Shown piece after piece: positions 1 to 7,531 of a stretch of 11,361 nt of DNA (its first letter is position 1; the number at the start of each line of letters is the position of its first letter). The position numbers and the translations under genes are program-made. The notes beneath the pieces were generated by a model. That model searched no databases. It was not told where the DNA came from and saw nothing but the letters and a program-made list of their open reading frames with translations. This stretch comes from JBBIVP01 sp037439705 [NCBI: bacterium] (GTDB lineage: Bacteria > JBBIVP01), in contig JBBIVP010000028.1 in assembly GCA_037439705.1 (NCBI GenBank), forward strand, positions 1 to 11,361. The letters run 5' to 3'.

Positions 1-580
1 GGCTATACTTATTTTTATAAACTTTCATCTCGTTTTCTGAAATTTCCGCTAAATGCCCAAGAAGGTGGGAAAAGGCAAAATCGTTTGCGTATTTTCTAAC
101 AGGCATTTCAGTGATATAAATTCCCGGCAGGAAAAGTTTTTCAACTTCTATTTTTATGAGCACTTCATAAGAAATGTCCTTACTGACAGGAAATTGTTCA
201 AAGAGCCTGTGGGTTTTAAGCCATTCCTTATAGGAAGATTCAAGGATTGAAAAATTTAGATTTAAAATGGAAGATAATTTTTGAAGCACAAATCCACACT
301 TTTCTTTGCATTCTTCAGGAATTACATAAAGGTCAAAGGATGGGCGATTATCCGCTATAATTTTACCATTTCTATCAAAAATATATCCCCTCTCTGGATA
401 AAGAACTACATTTCTTATACGATTTTTTTCGGAAAGTTGCCAGAACCTCCCATATTTTATGACCTGAAGGTAAATAAGTCTTAAAAAAATTGTACCTATA
501 ATTATGGAGAAAACTATGTAGAGAAAGTTAACTTTTTTCTTGAAGGATGGACTTTCTGGATTATGCGGATGAAAAAGCAT
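1..580 (-). CDS. mrdA: Penicillin-binding protein 2 (peptidoglycan transpeptidase), N-terminal part, cut by the window edge
   Basis: PBP2 is the inner-membrane class B transpeptidase that crosslinks lateral-wall peptidoglycan with the MreBCD/RodA elongation machinery. About 193 residues are visible. A short cytoplasmic N-terminus is followed by one membrane anchor (about residues 17-37). After it comes the family signature PERGYIFDRNG (62-72) and ADNRPSFDLYVIPE, the start of the PBP dimerisation/pedestal domain. The segment ending in FSHLLGHLAEIS matches the usual class B 'HxxGY' region, although Tyr is replaced by His. The catalytic SxxK domain lies beyond the left edge. The ATG at 580 is chosen because AAGGAGG sits 4 nt upstream. 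The gene overlaps the end of mreD by 20 nt, so it is probably translationally coupled. Assignment rests on motifs plus the mreC-mreD-mrdA order. Confidence 0.93.
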   Translation of the reverse strand, partial: MLFHPHNPESPSFKKKVNFLYIVFSIIIGTIFLRLIYLQVIKYGRFWQLSEKNRIRNVVLYPERGYIFDRNGKIIADNRPSFDLYVIPEECKEKCGFVLQKLSSILNLNFSILESSYKEWLKTHRLFEQFPVSKDISYEVLIKIEVEKLFLPGIYITEMPVRKYANDFAFSHLLGHLAEISENEMKVYKNKYS

Positions 581-1019
581 TTTTCCTCCTTATATATTCC
601 ATAAAATTTAAAATGAAGATGGATAAAATGGCATTTAAAATATATTGGGGATGTATCTCAAAACCAAACCCTGCTATTGATCTCATACATTCTATGAAAA
701 GAATGTGTATAAATGTTCCCATGAAAGGTAGCAAAATCCAGAACCATATGTTTTCTGAATTTAACACATTTTTTAACATATACACAGAAGTAAAGAGTAG
801 AGAAAAAGAAAGAATATATTCTCCCGAAGGAAAAGTTGATAAACTGCCAATCATATACCCTGATATTAAGGAAAAAATAAATCCCTTCCAGAAGTCCGTG
901 TAAAAAGCAAGGAAGATTATAAAAACATGATAAAGTTCAAACACTGGACCTGAGAAGGTCTCAAAAAGTGTTCTTAAAACCAAGAGAATGAAAAGTGATA
1001 TGGAAACCTTAAAAATCAT
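561..1019 (-). CDS. mreD: Rod shape-determining protein MreD
   Basis: MreD is a small polytopic membrane protein that works with MreC, RodA and PBP2 in cell elongation. The 152-residue product is almost entirely hydrophobic, with about five to six predicted membrane segments (first at about residues 4-19) and a short basic tail (EYIRRKN). Size and topology fit MreD, a family with little sequence conservation. The call depends mainly on its place between mreC and mrdA. Its ATG overlaps the mreC stop (ATGA, 1016-1019) and I see no Shine-Dalgarno, so translation probably depends on coupling to mreC. Stop is TAA. Confidence 0.87.
   Translation of the reverse strand: MIFKVSISLFILLVLRTLFETFSGPVFELYHVFIIFLAFYTDFWKGFIFSLISGYMIGSLSTFPSGEYILSFSLLFTSVYMLKNVLNSENIWFWILLPFMGTFIHILFIECMRSIAGFGFEIHPQYILNAILSIFILNFMEYIRRKNAFSSA
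585..591 (-). promoter_or_regulatory. Strong Shine-Dalgarno for mrdA
   Basis: AAGGAGG on the minus strand, 4 nt before the ATG at 580 and inside the mreD coding region. It is the best ribosome binding site in the window and fixes the mrdA start inside mreD. Confidence 0.8.
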
Positions 1020-1819
1020 TTTTTTATGATCACAAGAACCTCGTTTAATTTTTTATGGTCTGTAAAGGGTCTAATTTTTACTTCTTTATACAGTCCCTCA
1101 TCCGGATTTTGAAGCTCTATCACCGTGCCCACTGATATACCTCTGGGAAAGAATTCGCTTATGCGGGCGGTTTGAAAAACATCACCTATTGCCACATCTC
1201 CTGTTTTTAGATAGTATTTAAGTCTGCATCCATCTTTTCCATCTCCTGTCAGGATAGATTTCTCAAGTGTCCTGGTATTAAGCACATCCACTGAAAGGTT
1301 TTTATCTGTTATGAGAATAACACTTGATGAGAACGGATAAACCTGCTTTACAACCCCCACAAGCCCTCCCGCAGAAACCACGGGCATTCCTTCTTTTAAA
1401 CCTTGGTTTTTTCCTATATTTATCAAAATTCCTTTAAATTTTCCATCAGAAGAATAGCCTATCACATTTCCTACTACAGTAGAGTATTGAAAAGTTTCTC
1501 TATATCCGAGAAGCCCCTTAAGCCTTTCAAGGATTTTTAATTTTTCCCTAAGAGCGTTTATCTCAATATCTTTTTCCAGTAATTTTATTTTCAGATTTTC
1601 ATTTTCCTTTTCAACATTTATGAGATAAACATATCTTTTCCAGAGATTTTTTATTTCATAAACCACTTCTCCAAAGGCAAAAATCGGAATCGATATAATC
1701 CTGGCAGGAAATCTAAAAAATCTCTTCTTTTCTCTATCTGTAAAATTTAAAACTAGGACAGTCAAAAATATGACAAATATCATACTTATCTTTAAAAAAT
1801 TTTTCCAGAAACCCTGCAT
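1016..1819 (-). CDS. mreC: Rod shape-determining protein MreC
   Basis: MreC is the periplasmic scaffold that links the MreB cytoskeleton to PBP2. The 267-residue product has the full architecture: a short cytoplasmic tail, one membrane segment (about residues 10-26), a coiled coil (about 65-103, rich in Glu, Lys and Leu) and a two-lobed beta domain. Conserved beta-domain features are visible: IGKNQGLKEGMPV (residues 135-147), GGLVGVV from 151, SSSVILITD, TGD, GDVFQT, FPRGISVGTV and a C-terminal D-x-x-x-L-x-x-V segment. The usual 'TSGxxGxFP' stretch reads TARISEFFP, a mild divergence. The ATG at 1819 has no clear Shine-Dalgarno. An extended -10 box lies 8 nt upstream, which suggests a leaderless or very short leader mRNA. 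mreB is not in the window, so in this genome it is separated from mreCD. Confidence 0.95.
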   Translation of the reverse strand: MQGFWKNFLKISMIFVIFLTVLVLNFTDREKKRFFRFPARIISIPIFAFGEVVYEIKNLWKRYVYLINVEKENENLKIKLLEKDIEINALREKLKILERLKGLLGYRETFQYSTVVGNVIGYSSDGKFKGILINIGKNQGLKEGMPVVSAGGLVGVVKQVYPFSSSVILITDKNLSVDVLNTRTLEKSILTGDGKDGCRLKYYLKTGDVAIGDVFQTARISEFFPRGISVGTVIELQNPDEGLYKEVKIRPFTDHKKLNEVLVIIKK

Positions 1820-1827
1820 TTTCTCAT

Positions 1828-1836
1828 ATTTTAGCA
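1828..1836 (-). promoter_or_regulatory. Predicted extended -10 promoter for mreC-mreD-mrdA
   Basis: On the minus strand TGCTAAAAT carries the TGN extension and a 5/6 match to TATAAT. The hexamer TAAAAT is 1828-1833, 8 nt before the ATG at 1819, which would put transcription start at or within a few bases of the start codon. No good -35 is seen; a T-run lies about 17 bp further upstream. In DNA this AT-rich, chance matches are common, so this is a prediction. Confidence 0.45.
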
Positions 1837-1870
1837 GATTTTTTTATTTTAAAAAATGCAAATTAAAGAT

Positions 1871-1884
1871 ATTTGATTTCAAAT
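1871..1884. repeat. Short inverted repeat in the divergent intergenic region, possible operator
   Basis: ATTTGA, 2-nt spacer, TCAAAT: a perfect 6-bp inverted repeat that covers the predicted -35 of gpsA. A dimeric regulator bound here could affect gpsA and perhaps the divergent mreC promoter. The regulator family is not identifiable, and a 6-bp palindrome in AT-rich DNA may be chance. Confidence 0.25.
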
Positions 1885-1901
1885 GGATATAAATATAAAA
1901 T
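1873..1901 (+). promoter_or_regulatory. Predicted promoter for gpsA and the downstream operon
   Basis: TTGATT (1873-1878, 4/6 match to TTGACA) and TAAAAT (1896-1901, 5/6 match to TATAAT) are spaced by 17 bp. An overlapping TATAAA starts at 1894. Transcription would start at about 1907-1909, at the gpsA ATG (1908). No Shine-Dalgarno precedes that ATG, which fits leaderless translation. This is the only intergenic region upstream of the plus-strand genes that could hold a main operon promoter. Confidence 0.45.
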
Positions 1902-1907
1902 CTCAAA

Positions 1908-2924
1908 ATGCGGATATCAATTATAGGGGCCGGAAGCTGGGGAACCGCCTTAAGTATAGCGCTTGCAAGAAGGGGATATAGTGTCAAAATCTGGTGCTAT
2001 GAGAAGGAGGTAGAAGAGAATATAAATTCTAACAGGGAAAATAGCCTCTATCTTGAAGGTTTTAAAATTCCTGAAAAGGTTCAGGCATTTACCGATTTAG
2101 AACAAACTCTTAAAGGTGCAGAATTAACTATATTTGCAATTCCCTCCCATGTCACAAGAAAAATTCTTATGGAAGCCAGAGTTTATATTCCAGAAAATGT
2201 ACCATTAATAAGTGTCACAAAGGGTATTGAGGTGGATTCTCTTAAACTTATGTCCCAGATTTATGAAGAGTTAATTGAAAATGTATCTGATAGATTAGCA
2301 GTTTTATCAGGACCCACATTTGCAAAAGAAGTAGCAAAAGGATTACCTACTGCAGCCACAATTGCTTCAAAAAATAGTGCGTTGGCTTCGTATCTTCAAA
2401 AACTAATTTCAGATGATAAGTTTAGATTGTATGAAAGTTCAGATGTAATAGGAGTAGAAATAGGTGGTGCTGTGAAGAATGTTATAGCTATAGCTGCCGG
2501 AATAAGTGATGGATTGAAACTTGGTTATAATGCGAGGGCTGCTATCATAACCAGAGGTCTTGCTGAAATTACAAGACTTGGCGTAAAAATGGGCGCAAAT
2601 CCACTTACTTTTCTTGGACTCTCCGGAATAGGCGACCTTGTTCTTACCTGCACTGGAAAACTCAGCAGAAATAGAAATGTTGGAATTCAGATAGGAGAGG
2701 GTAAAAAACTGCAGGATATACTTTCTTCTTCCCATATGGTTGCTGAAGGGATAAAAACTTCCATAGCGGTAAAAAGGTTATCAGAAAGGGAGGGGGTAGA
2801 AATGCCCATTTCAGAGACTGTATATTACATTCTTCATGAGAGAATGAGTCCTGAAGAAGGTGCCAGAAATTTGATGACAAGAAGTTTAAAAGAAGAATTA
2901 TATGGTATATCATTAAAGGGATGA
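1908..2924 (+). CDS. gpsA: Glycerol-3-phosphate dehydrogenase [NAD(P)+]
   Basis: This cytosolic enzyme reduces dihydroxyacetone phosphate to sn-glycerol 3-phosphate, the backbone precursor of phospholipids. The 338-residue length is normal. The N-terminal Rossmann fold has the dinucleotide motif GAGSWGTA at residues 7-14. Further family signatures are VSVTKGIE-like SVTKGIE, LSGPTFAKE, the catalytic Lys region GGAVKNVIAIAAG (Lys190), LGYNARAAIITRGLAE, LSGIGDLVLTCTG and the substrate-binding S-R-N (253-255). All expected motifs are intact. The ATG at 1908 is the only reasonable start because the Rossmann strand begins at residue 2. It is the first gene of the plus-strand operon, and its TGA overlaps the next ATG (ATGA at 2921). 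Confidence 0.97.
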   Translation: MRISIIGAGSWGTALSIALARRGYSVKIWCYEKEVEENINSNRENSLYLEGFKIPEKVQAFTDLEQTLKGAELTIFAIPSHVTRKILMEARVYIPENVPLISVTKGIEVDSLKLMSQIYEELIENVSDRLAVLSGPTFAKEVAKGLPTAATIASKNSALASYLQKLISDDKFRLYESSDVIGVEIGGAVKNVIAIAAGISDGLKLGYNARAAIITRGLAEITRLGVKMGANPLTFLGLSGIGDLVLTCTGKLSRNRNVGIQIGEGKKLQDILSSSHMVAEGIKTSIAVKRLSEREGVEMPISETVYYILHERMSPEEGARNLMTRSLKEELYGISLKG

Positions 2925-4090
2925 AAGAAGTTCAGCAGGAATTCAAAAAACAGATAAAGATGAGGGACGAATGGCTTTCAACCTTATCCGTTGAGAACAA
3001 AGAGATTCTTCTTTTTGAACTTGAAATGTGGTTAAAAGCAGTAGAAAGGTTTTTCAATATTAACAATCATCCTTTGTGGACGATGGAATTTCCATCTGCA
3101 AAGAGTTTTTCTTCAGAGGTAAAAATTCTACAATCTGGTATTGAAAGGATGATGGTGATTATAAGAAATTTTCTGGAAGAAGATTCAAACTTTCTCCACT
3201 TTCAGAAGTATATAGAAAACAAAATTTCAAGAGACAGTATAAGGGACAAATTAATTATTGAGAGTATGAAACAAAATCATCCAAGAGATTCCATTTTTCT
3301 TCTTATGATAAATTTCATGAGTCTCTATGAAATAATAAAATTTATTTCTGAAATGCAAGGATGTCCTTATCTTCTTTTTAATAATCTTGGACATCTCACA
3401 ATCAGATTGATTTCAATGAACCATTTTTTTGACCCCGTAAAACTTCCCACTTTTTCACCAATCTATGACAGAATAAACCATCCTGTTATTTTAAGAATTG
3501 TAAAAAAGGTGAAATCAGCAAAAGAAAAGAAAGTAATCTCTGTGTTGTTTCTTGTGTTCTTCAGGTTTCTTAAGTATTTGAAATTTGTGAATGCTGAAGA
3601 GATGGATGAAGCTAAATTGAAAACCAATCTTCTTATATTTTCGCTTTTAAAGAGCGAAGCAAGGGAGATTATAAATTACATAGATAAAGAGGCAATTTCT
3701 GAGTTACAAGGGGGAAAGGAAGGCGAAGCTCTTATTACATTTTTGAAGGACATTAAATTTCAACTTGAACTTGAGTTGAAAAAAGTTTACGAGAGTGTGC
3801 TTAAGGATTTTGTTATAATTAAAAGCATTGGTTCGTTGAGAGCATCAATTGATAATGCAAGTGGAATTCTCACAAACAATTTTCAGCAGATAATTGTTAA
3901 CCTTGCAAAATTTTTCTCTCCAGATATAGAGGGAAAAGAGATATTTATAGATTTTGTGTCAAAGTTGGAGAAATCATTAAGGTTAAGGGAGGACCTCTGG
4001 ATATACAGGGAGATTCTCTATTATGCAGAATTCTGTCTAAAGGCTGACACAAACGATGAAAACTACAGACCTCCCAAAAATGTGATTTAG
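2921..4090 (+). CDS. Uncharacterised, mostly alpha-helical protein, ends at an in-frame TAG
   Basis: I do not recognise a characterised family. The 389-residue product is rich in Leu, Ile, Phe, Lys and Glu, predicted almost wholly helical, with no signal peptide. One hydrophobic stretch (about 205-214) is too short and interrupted for a confident membrane span, so it is probably cytoplasmic. There are no metal-binding clusters, Walker motifs or other catalytic signatures. It begins in a 4-nt overlap with gpsA. The TAG stop is followed directly by ATG, in the same frame, opening a 96-codon ORF of similar helical character. The two could therefore be one protein of about 486 residues interrupted by an amber codon, or two coupled genes. 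Codon use resembles the neighbours, so it looks like a resident gene and not a recent arrival. Confidence 0.75.
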   Translation: MKEVQQEFKKQIKMRDEWLSTLSVENKEILLFELEMWLKAVERFFNINNHPLWTMEFPSAKSFSSEVKILQSGIERMMVIIRNFLEEDSNFLHFQKYIENKISRDSIRDKLIIESMKQNHPRDSIFLLMINFMSLYEIIKFISEMQGCPYLLFNNLGHLTIRLISMNHFFDPVKLPTFSPIYDRINHPVILRIVKKVKSAKEKKVISVLFLVFFRFLKYLKFVNAEEMDEAKLKTNLLIFSLLKSEAREIINYIDKEAISELQGGKEGEALITFLKDIKFQLELELKKVYESVLKDFVIIKSIGSLRASIDNASGILTNNFQQIIVNLAKFFSPDIEGKEIFIDFVSKLEKSLRLREDLWIYREILYYAEFCLKADTNDENYRPPKNVI

Positions 4091-4381
4091 ATGCTCAGGG
4101 ATTTTATAATTTACTTCCAGAGCCTTTCTTTTACCCTTCTCAGATATTCAGACCTTGAACCATTTGAAGATTTTGCAAGATACATATTTGATTTATACGA
4201 AAATTATGTAGAAGAAAAGAAAGTTGAGGAAATAAGAATTAATGAACTGAAGGAAAGGCTTCATTCTTTCAGAATATATGTGGAAACAACCCTTTCGCAT
4301 GTCAACAACAGGGCAGAACTAAGGGAAATTCCGTTCCATACAGAAGGAGCTAAGGAACTTCTTGAACAATTCATAATATGA
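4091..4381 (+). CDS. Small helical protein, or the C-terminal part of the preceding gene after a TAG
   Basis: The 96-residue product is helical, acidic-basic mixed, with no recognisable motif. Its ATG directly follows the TAG of the upstream ORF (TAG-ATG, same frame) and no Shine-Dalgarno is visible before it. Independent initiation therefore looks weak: reinitiation by the terminating ribosome, or amber readthrough or decoding, are the likelier routes. A nonsense mutation or base error splitting one gene is also possible. It ends in TGA, 3 nt before the mfd ATG, again in the same frame as mfd. Confidence 0.6.
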   Translation: MLRDFIIYFQSLSFTLLRYSDLEPFEDFARYIFDLYENYVEEKKVEEIRINELKERLHSFRIYVETTLSHVNNRAELREIPFHTEGAKELLEQFII

Positions 4382-4384
4382 AAC

Positions 4385-7030
4385 ATGAATGGTGCTCCCA
4401 CCTTGACAGTTTTATTTTTCTCGTCTTCTATTATAAAAGAATTCTTTATATATGAATGGCAAAGAAAATATAAAAAAAACATTATTCTTTCGGAAAAAGA
4501 ATCTTTACTTCCATCACCTCACGAAATTGAAGAGGTAAAGAAAAAAAAGTTTGCCTCTGTTGCCTGTATTTTATATGAAAATGAGGAATTTTTAATATCG
4601 TTGACTCCTAAAACTTTTTTTGCTCCTTTCCCTTCCCGTTCGCAATGGGAAAATAGAAAATTTAAGGTGCGAATAGAAGAATTTGACCCTGAAGAATTTA
4701 TTACCTTTTTGTCAAAAATTGGCTATGAAAGGAGATCTGTTGTAAGAGAGATGGGAGAATTCAGCAGAAGGGGATTTATAATTGACATATTTTCTATAGG
4801 CACAGACTTTCCTGTAAGAATAGAAATGGAAGGAAATGAAATTTCTTCAATAAAAAGGTTCAGCCCTGAAAATCAACTGGCGTTTGAAGAAATTGAGGAA
4901 TCAGAAATTTTCCCTGCAGAACTTGTCGGAGACAGCATCTTTTCCAGCGAAATTCCAGAAGGGTCATCAATTATTGTAGAGAGCGGTTTCATTTTAGATG
5001 AAGAACTTGTTGACTGGATAATTTTAAAAAAATATCCTGTGCTGGTTTTATCCGAGAAAGGAGTAATCAATAAGAAAATTTTACAATCTGCTGAAAAGGT
5101 TATAGAACCGGAACCTGTTGAATTTTCCCCCCTTTCATTTTTACATTCAAAGACAAATCCCCTTTACGCCCTCTCATTATGGACGAAGGATAAAATTTAC
5201 AGAGGCATGGACATATTTTTCTCATACACCACAGAAAATGGTTTTAAAAGACTTATGGATTTTTTGAAAAATTTTGGATTTGAAGGTTTTGTGAAATCTC
5301 AAGATCTAAAATTCCCGGGAATATACCTTGTTAAAAAAAGGTTTAACAGGGGATTTTTTGATGAAAAACTCAAGATAGCCCTCTTTCCGTTTGAATCAAA
5401 AATTCCAGTTTCAGAAGAAAAAATTCCAGAGTATGAAGAACTTGAAAGTTTAGAGGAGGGAGACCTTATAGTCCACAGAGATTACGGAATAGGAATATAC
5501 AGGGGAAGGGTAAGAAAAGAAGTGAAAGGGAAAGAAGAAATCCTTCTTGAGATTGAATACAGAAATCAAAAAAAATTATTCATTCCTTTTACCCATTCCG
5601 GACTTATCAAAAAATACAGAAACGGTGGCGATTCTTTCAGGAGGGTATCCCTTGATACCATTGATGGCAAATCGTGGAAGAAGAAAAAGGAAAGAGTTTT
5701 AAAAAGCATAAACGAACTTTCAGAAATTTTGCTTGAAAAGTTCAGAAAAAGAATTTGTACAAAAAGAGAACCGTATAAGATTGAAAATGACTGGTTGAAA
5801 ACCTTATCGGAAACATTTGAATATGAGGAAACTCCCCATCAGATAAAAACTATGGAAGAAATTATTGAAGACCTTAAAAAAAATTGTCCTATGAACAGAA
5901 TTGTATGTGGAGATGCTGGATACGGAAAGACAGAAATAGCGCTGAGAACAGCCTGTATATGTGCAATGAATGGAAGGCAGGTTGCCGTTCTCTCTCCCAC
6001 AACGGTGCTTGCTGAACAGCACTATAAAACTTTTACCCGGAGACTAAGAAATTTTCCATTAAGAATAGAACTTCTTACAAGGTTCACTCCTGAAACCACA
6101 AAAAAGAAAATAAAGGAAGGGCTTATTTCAGGGGAAATAGATATCATTATAGGAACCCATTCCATTCTTCAAAAAGGAATTGCTTTTAAAATGGTGGGAC
6201 TAATAATTGTTGATGAAGAGCACAAATTTGGGGTTGAGCATAAGGATATAAGAAAAAATTTTCCTGATACAGTTGATGAACTGTTTCTTTCAGCAACTCC
6301 GATTCCGAGAACCCTTCAGATGGCTTTTACAGGGCTCAAGGACCTTTCAAGAATTGAAACTCCACCTCAGGGAAGGCTTCCTGTCAAGACCTATATAATG
6401 GAATTTGACGAAGAATCTTTAAAGAAAATAATTGAAGATGAAATAGAAAGAAGTGGCCAGGTTTTTTTCGTTCACACCTCAATACAGGAACTTCCCCAGA
6501 TTGCTGATAAAATTAAGTCCCTCATTCCTTCCATAAGCCTTGAAATAATTCATGGAAGAATGGAGGGAAAGAAGATTGAAAGGATTATGAGGAAATTCCT
6601 CGAAAGGAAAATTGAGCTTCTTGTCTCTACCATAATTCTTGGCGTAGGAATTGATATTTCCACTGCGAATACAGTAATAGTGAACAATGCCCATCTCTTT
6701 GGACTTGCAGACCTGTATCACTTAAGAGGAAGAGCAGGAAGGGGCGAAATTCAAGGATACGCATATTTTTTTGTACCAAAATCTCCACTTCCATCCGAAG
6801 CAATAAAAAGACTAAAAGCCTTCGCAAGTGCAATTGAGAAGGGTAGGGGGTACTATCTTGCGCTGAAGGACCTTGAAATAAGAGGAGCTGGAAACATCCT
6901 GGGAAGAGAACAGTGGGGACACATATATGAACTCGGTTTTGATACTTACCTTGAAGTTTTGAAGGATGTTATCAATGCAAAAATGAAAAACTCGTTGGTT
7001 GGTCCTTCATTCATGCGGGGATATAGTTAA
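4385..7030 (+). CDS. mfd: Transcription-repair coupling factor Mfd, short form without the C-terminal D7 domain
   Basis: Mfd is a DNA translocase that removes stalled RNA polymerase and recruits UvrA for nucleotide excision repair. This one has 881 residues against 1148 in E. coli. The shortened N-terminal UvrB-like region keeps the D2-like UvrA-binding segment ([13 protein letters not shown], about residues 123-135). The CarD-like RNA polymerase-interacting domain is at about 350-415 ([18 protein letters not shown]). The RecG-like motor has Walker A GDAGYGKT (509-516), DEEHKFG (from 610), [11 protein letters not shown] and arginine-finger motif GRAGR (782-786; usually GRVGR). A TRG region follows ([23 protein letters not shown]). 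The protein then stops about 25 residues later, so the roughly 180-residue D7 domain is absent. The remaining 49 nt before the next gene cannot encode it in any frame. No Shine-Dalgarno precedes the ATG, so translation is probably coupled to the upstream ORF. Confidence 0.96.
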   Translation: MNGAPTLTVLFFSSSIIKEFFIYEWQRKYKKNIILSEKESLLPSPHEIEEVKKKKFASVACILYENEEFLISLTPKTFFAPFPSRSQWENRKFKVRIEEFDPEEFITFLSKIGYERRSVVREMGEFSRRGFIIDIFSIGTDFPVRIEMEGNEISSIKRFSPENQLAFEEIEESEIFPAELVGDSIFSSEIPEGSSIIVESGFILDEELVDWIILKKYPVLVLSEKGVINKKILQSAEKVIEPEPVEFSPLSFLHSKTNPLYALSLWTKDKIYRGMDIFFSYTTENGFKRLMDFLKNFGFEGFVKSQDLKFPGIYLVKKRFNRGFFDEKLKIALFPFESKIPVSEEKIPEYEELESLEEGDLIVHRDYGIGIYRGRVRKEVKGKEEILLEIEYRNQKKLFIPFTHSGLIKKYRNGGDSFRRVSLDTIDGKSWKKKKERVLKSINELSEILLEKFRKRICTKREPYKIENDWLKTLSETFEYEETPHQIKTMEEIIEDLKKNCPMNRIVCGDAGYGKTEIALRTACICAMNGRQVAVLSPTTVLAEQHYKTFTRRLRNFPLRIELLTRFTPETTKKKIKEGLISGEIDIIIGTHSILQKGIAFKMVGLIIVDEEHKFGVEHKDIRKNFPDTVDELFLSATPIPRTLQMAFTGLKDLSRIETPPQGRLPVKTYIMEFDEESLKKIIEDEIERSGQVFFVHTSIQELPQIADKIKSLIPSISLEIIHGRMEGKKIERIMRKFLERKIELLVSTIILGVGIDISTANTVIVNNAHLFGLADLYHLRGRAGRGEIQGYAYFFVPKSPLPSEAIKRLKAFASAIEKGRGYYLALKDLEIRGAGNILGREQWGHIYELGFDTYLEVLKDVINAKMKNSLVGPSFMRGYS

Positions 7031-7079
7031 AGGAAGCCGGAAACTTGATTATTATTTTGAGAAAAGTAAAATAAGAACT

Positions 7080-7481
7080 ATGCCGGGCAAAGGAAAAATT
7101 CTGATAGCAAAACCTGGACTTGACGGGGATGACAGGGGAGCAAAAGTGGTGGCAAGAGCTTTAAGGGATGCAGGATATGAAGTTATTTATACCGGACTTC
7201 ATCAGACCCCTGAAATGATAGTTCAAACAGCAATTGATGAAGATGTGGATGCAATTGGAGTAAGCATTCTCTCAGGAGCCCATAATACGATTTTTCCAGA
7301 AATAATTCGGCTCATGAAAAATGCCGGACTTGATGATGTGATTCTGTTTGGAGGAGGAATTATACCGGATGATAACATTCCTAAACTTAAAGAAATGGGA
7401 GTTAAAGAGATATTTACTCCGGGAACTTCTTTGAAGGATATTGTTTCATTTGTGGATAAAGTAATGAAAGAGAAGAAATAA
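7080..7481 (+). CDS. Stand-alone B12-binding domain protein, methylmalonyl-CoA mutase small-subunit type, with the cobalt-ligating His replaced by Asp
   Basis: The 133-residue product matches the C-terminal cobalamin-binding domain of methylmalonyl-CoA mutase, which in many prokaryotes is a separate small subunit. Landmarks are [11 protein letters not shown] at the N-terminus, [33 protein letters not shown] (the SxL motif), FGGGIIP (the GG motif) and [11 protein letters not shown]. In the family the first loop reads DxHxxG and the His replaces dimethylbenzimidazole as lower cobalt ligand. Here it reads D15-G-D17-D-R-G20, so the ligand is missing. The ATG at 7080 is chosen because family members begin just before the first beta strand; the frame stays open upstream to a TTG inside mfd, but that extension has no family similarity. 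Shine-Dalgarno is weak. No mutase large subunit, epimerase or MeaB/ArgK chaperone is nearby. It could be a true subunit with altered binding, a repurposed domain, or a base error (CAT to GAT). Confidence 0.9.
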   Translation: MPGKGKILIAKPGLDGDDRGAKVVARALRDAGYEVIYTGLHQTPEMIVQTAIDEDVDAIGVSILSGAHNTIFPEIIRLMKNAGLDDVILFGGGIIPDDNIPKLKEMGVKEIFTPGTSLKDIVSFVDKVMKEKK

Positions 7482-7531
7482 CTTATGAGTAAGGTTTTAC
7501 CCGAAAAATCAAATGGGGAGATACCTGTTAT

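Noticed and set aside
53-484. Two plus-strand ORFs of 65 and 67 codons
   Set aside because: They lie opposite the PBP2 coding frame, which has strong family motifs across the whole region.
547-903. Plus-strand ORF of 118 codons opposite mreD
   Set aside because: It is antisense to mreD and the mrdA start, has no recognisable family, and the minus-strand genes have clear motifs, order and ribosome binding sites.
1837-1860. T- and A-runs as a bidirectional terminator
   Set aside because: The region lies between divergent 5' ends, not gene ends, and lacks a GC-containing stem; promoter-associated AT-rich DNA is a better reading.
2439-2913. Minus-strand ORFs inside gpsA
   Set aside because: They are antisense to conserved GpsA motifs and are low-complexity, typical shadows of an AT-rich coding strand.
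4379-4384. TGA as a sense codon that would fuse the 96-codon ORF to Mfd
   Set aside because: The frames agree, but TGA ends six genes here at the correct family length, several in ATGA overlaps, so it is a normal stop codon.
6999-7079. N-terminal extension of the B12-domain protein from a TTG inside mfd
   Set aside because: The extra 27 residues have no family similarity and overlap mfd; family members start just before the first beta strand, as the ATG at 7080 does.
7482-7531. Terminator in the gap between the B12-domain gene and the lipoprotein gene
   Set aside because: Only a 3-bp stem can be drawn and no T-run follows it; both flanking genes are on the same strand.
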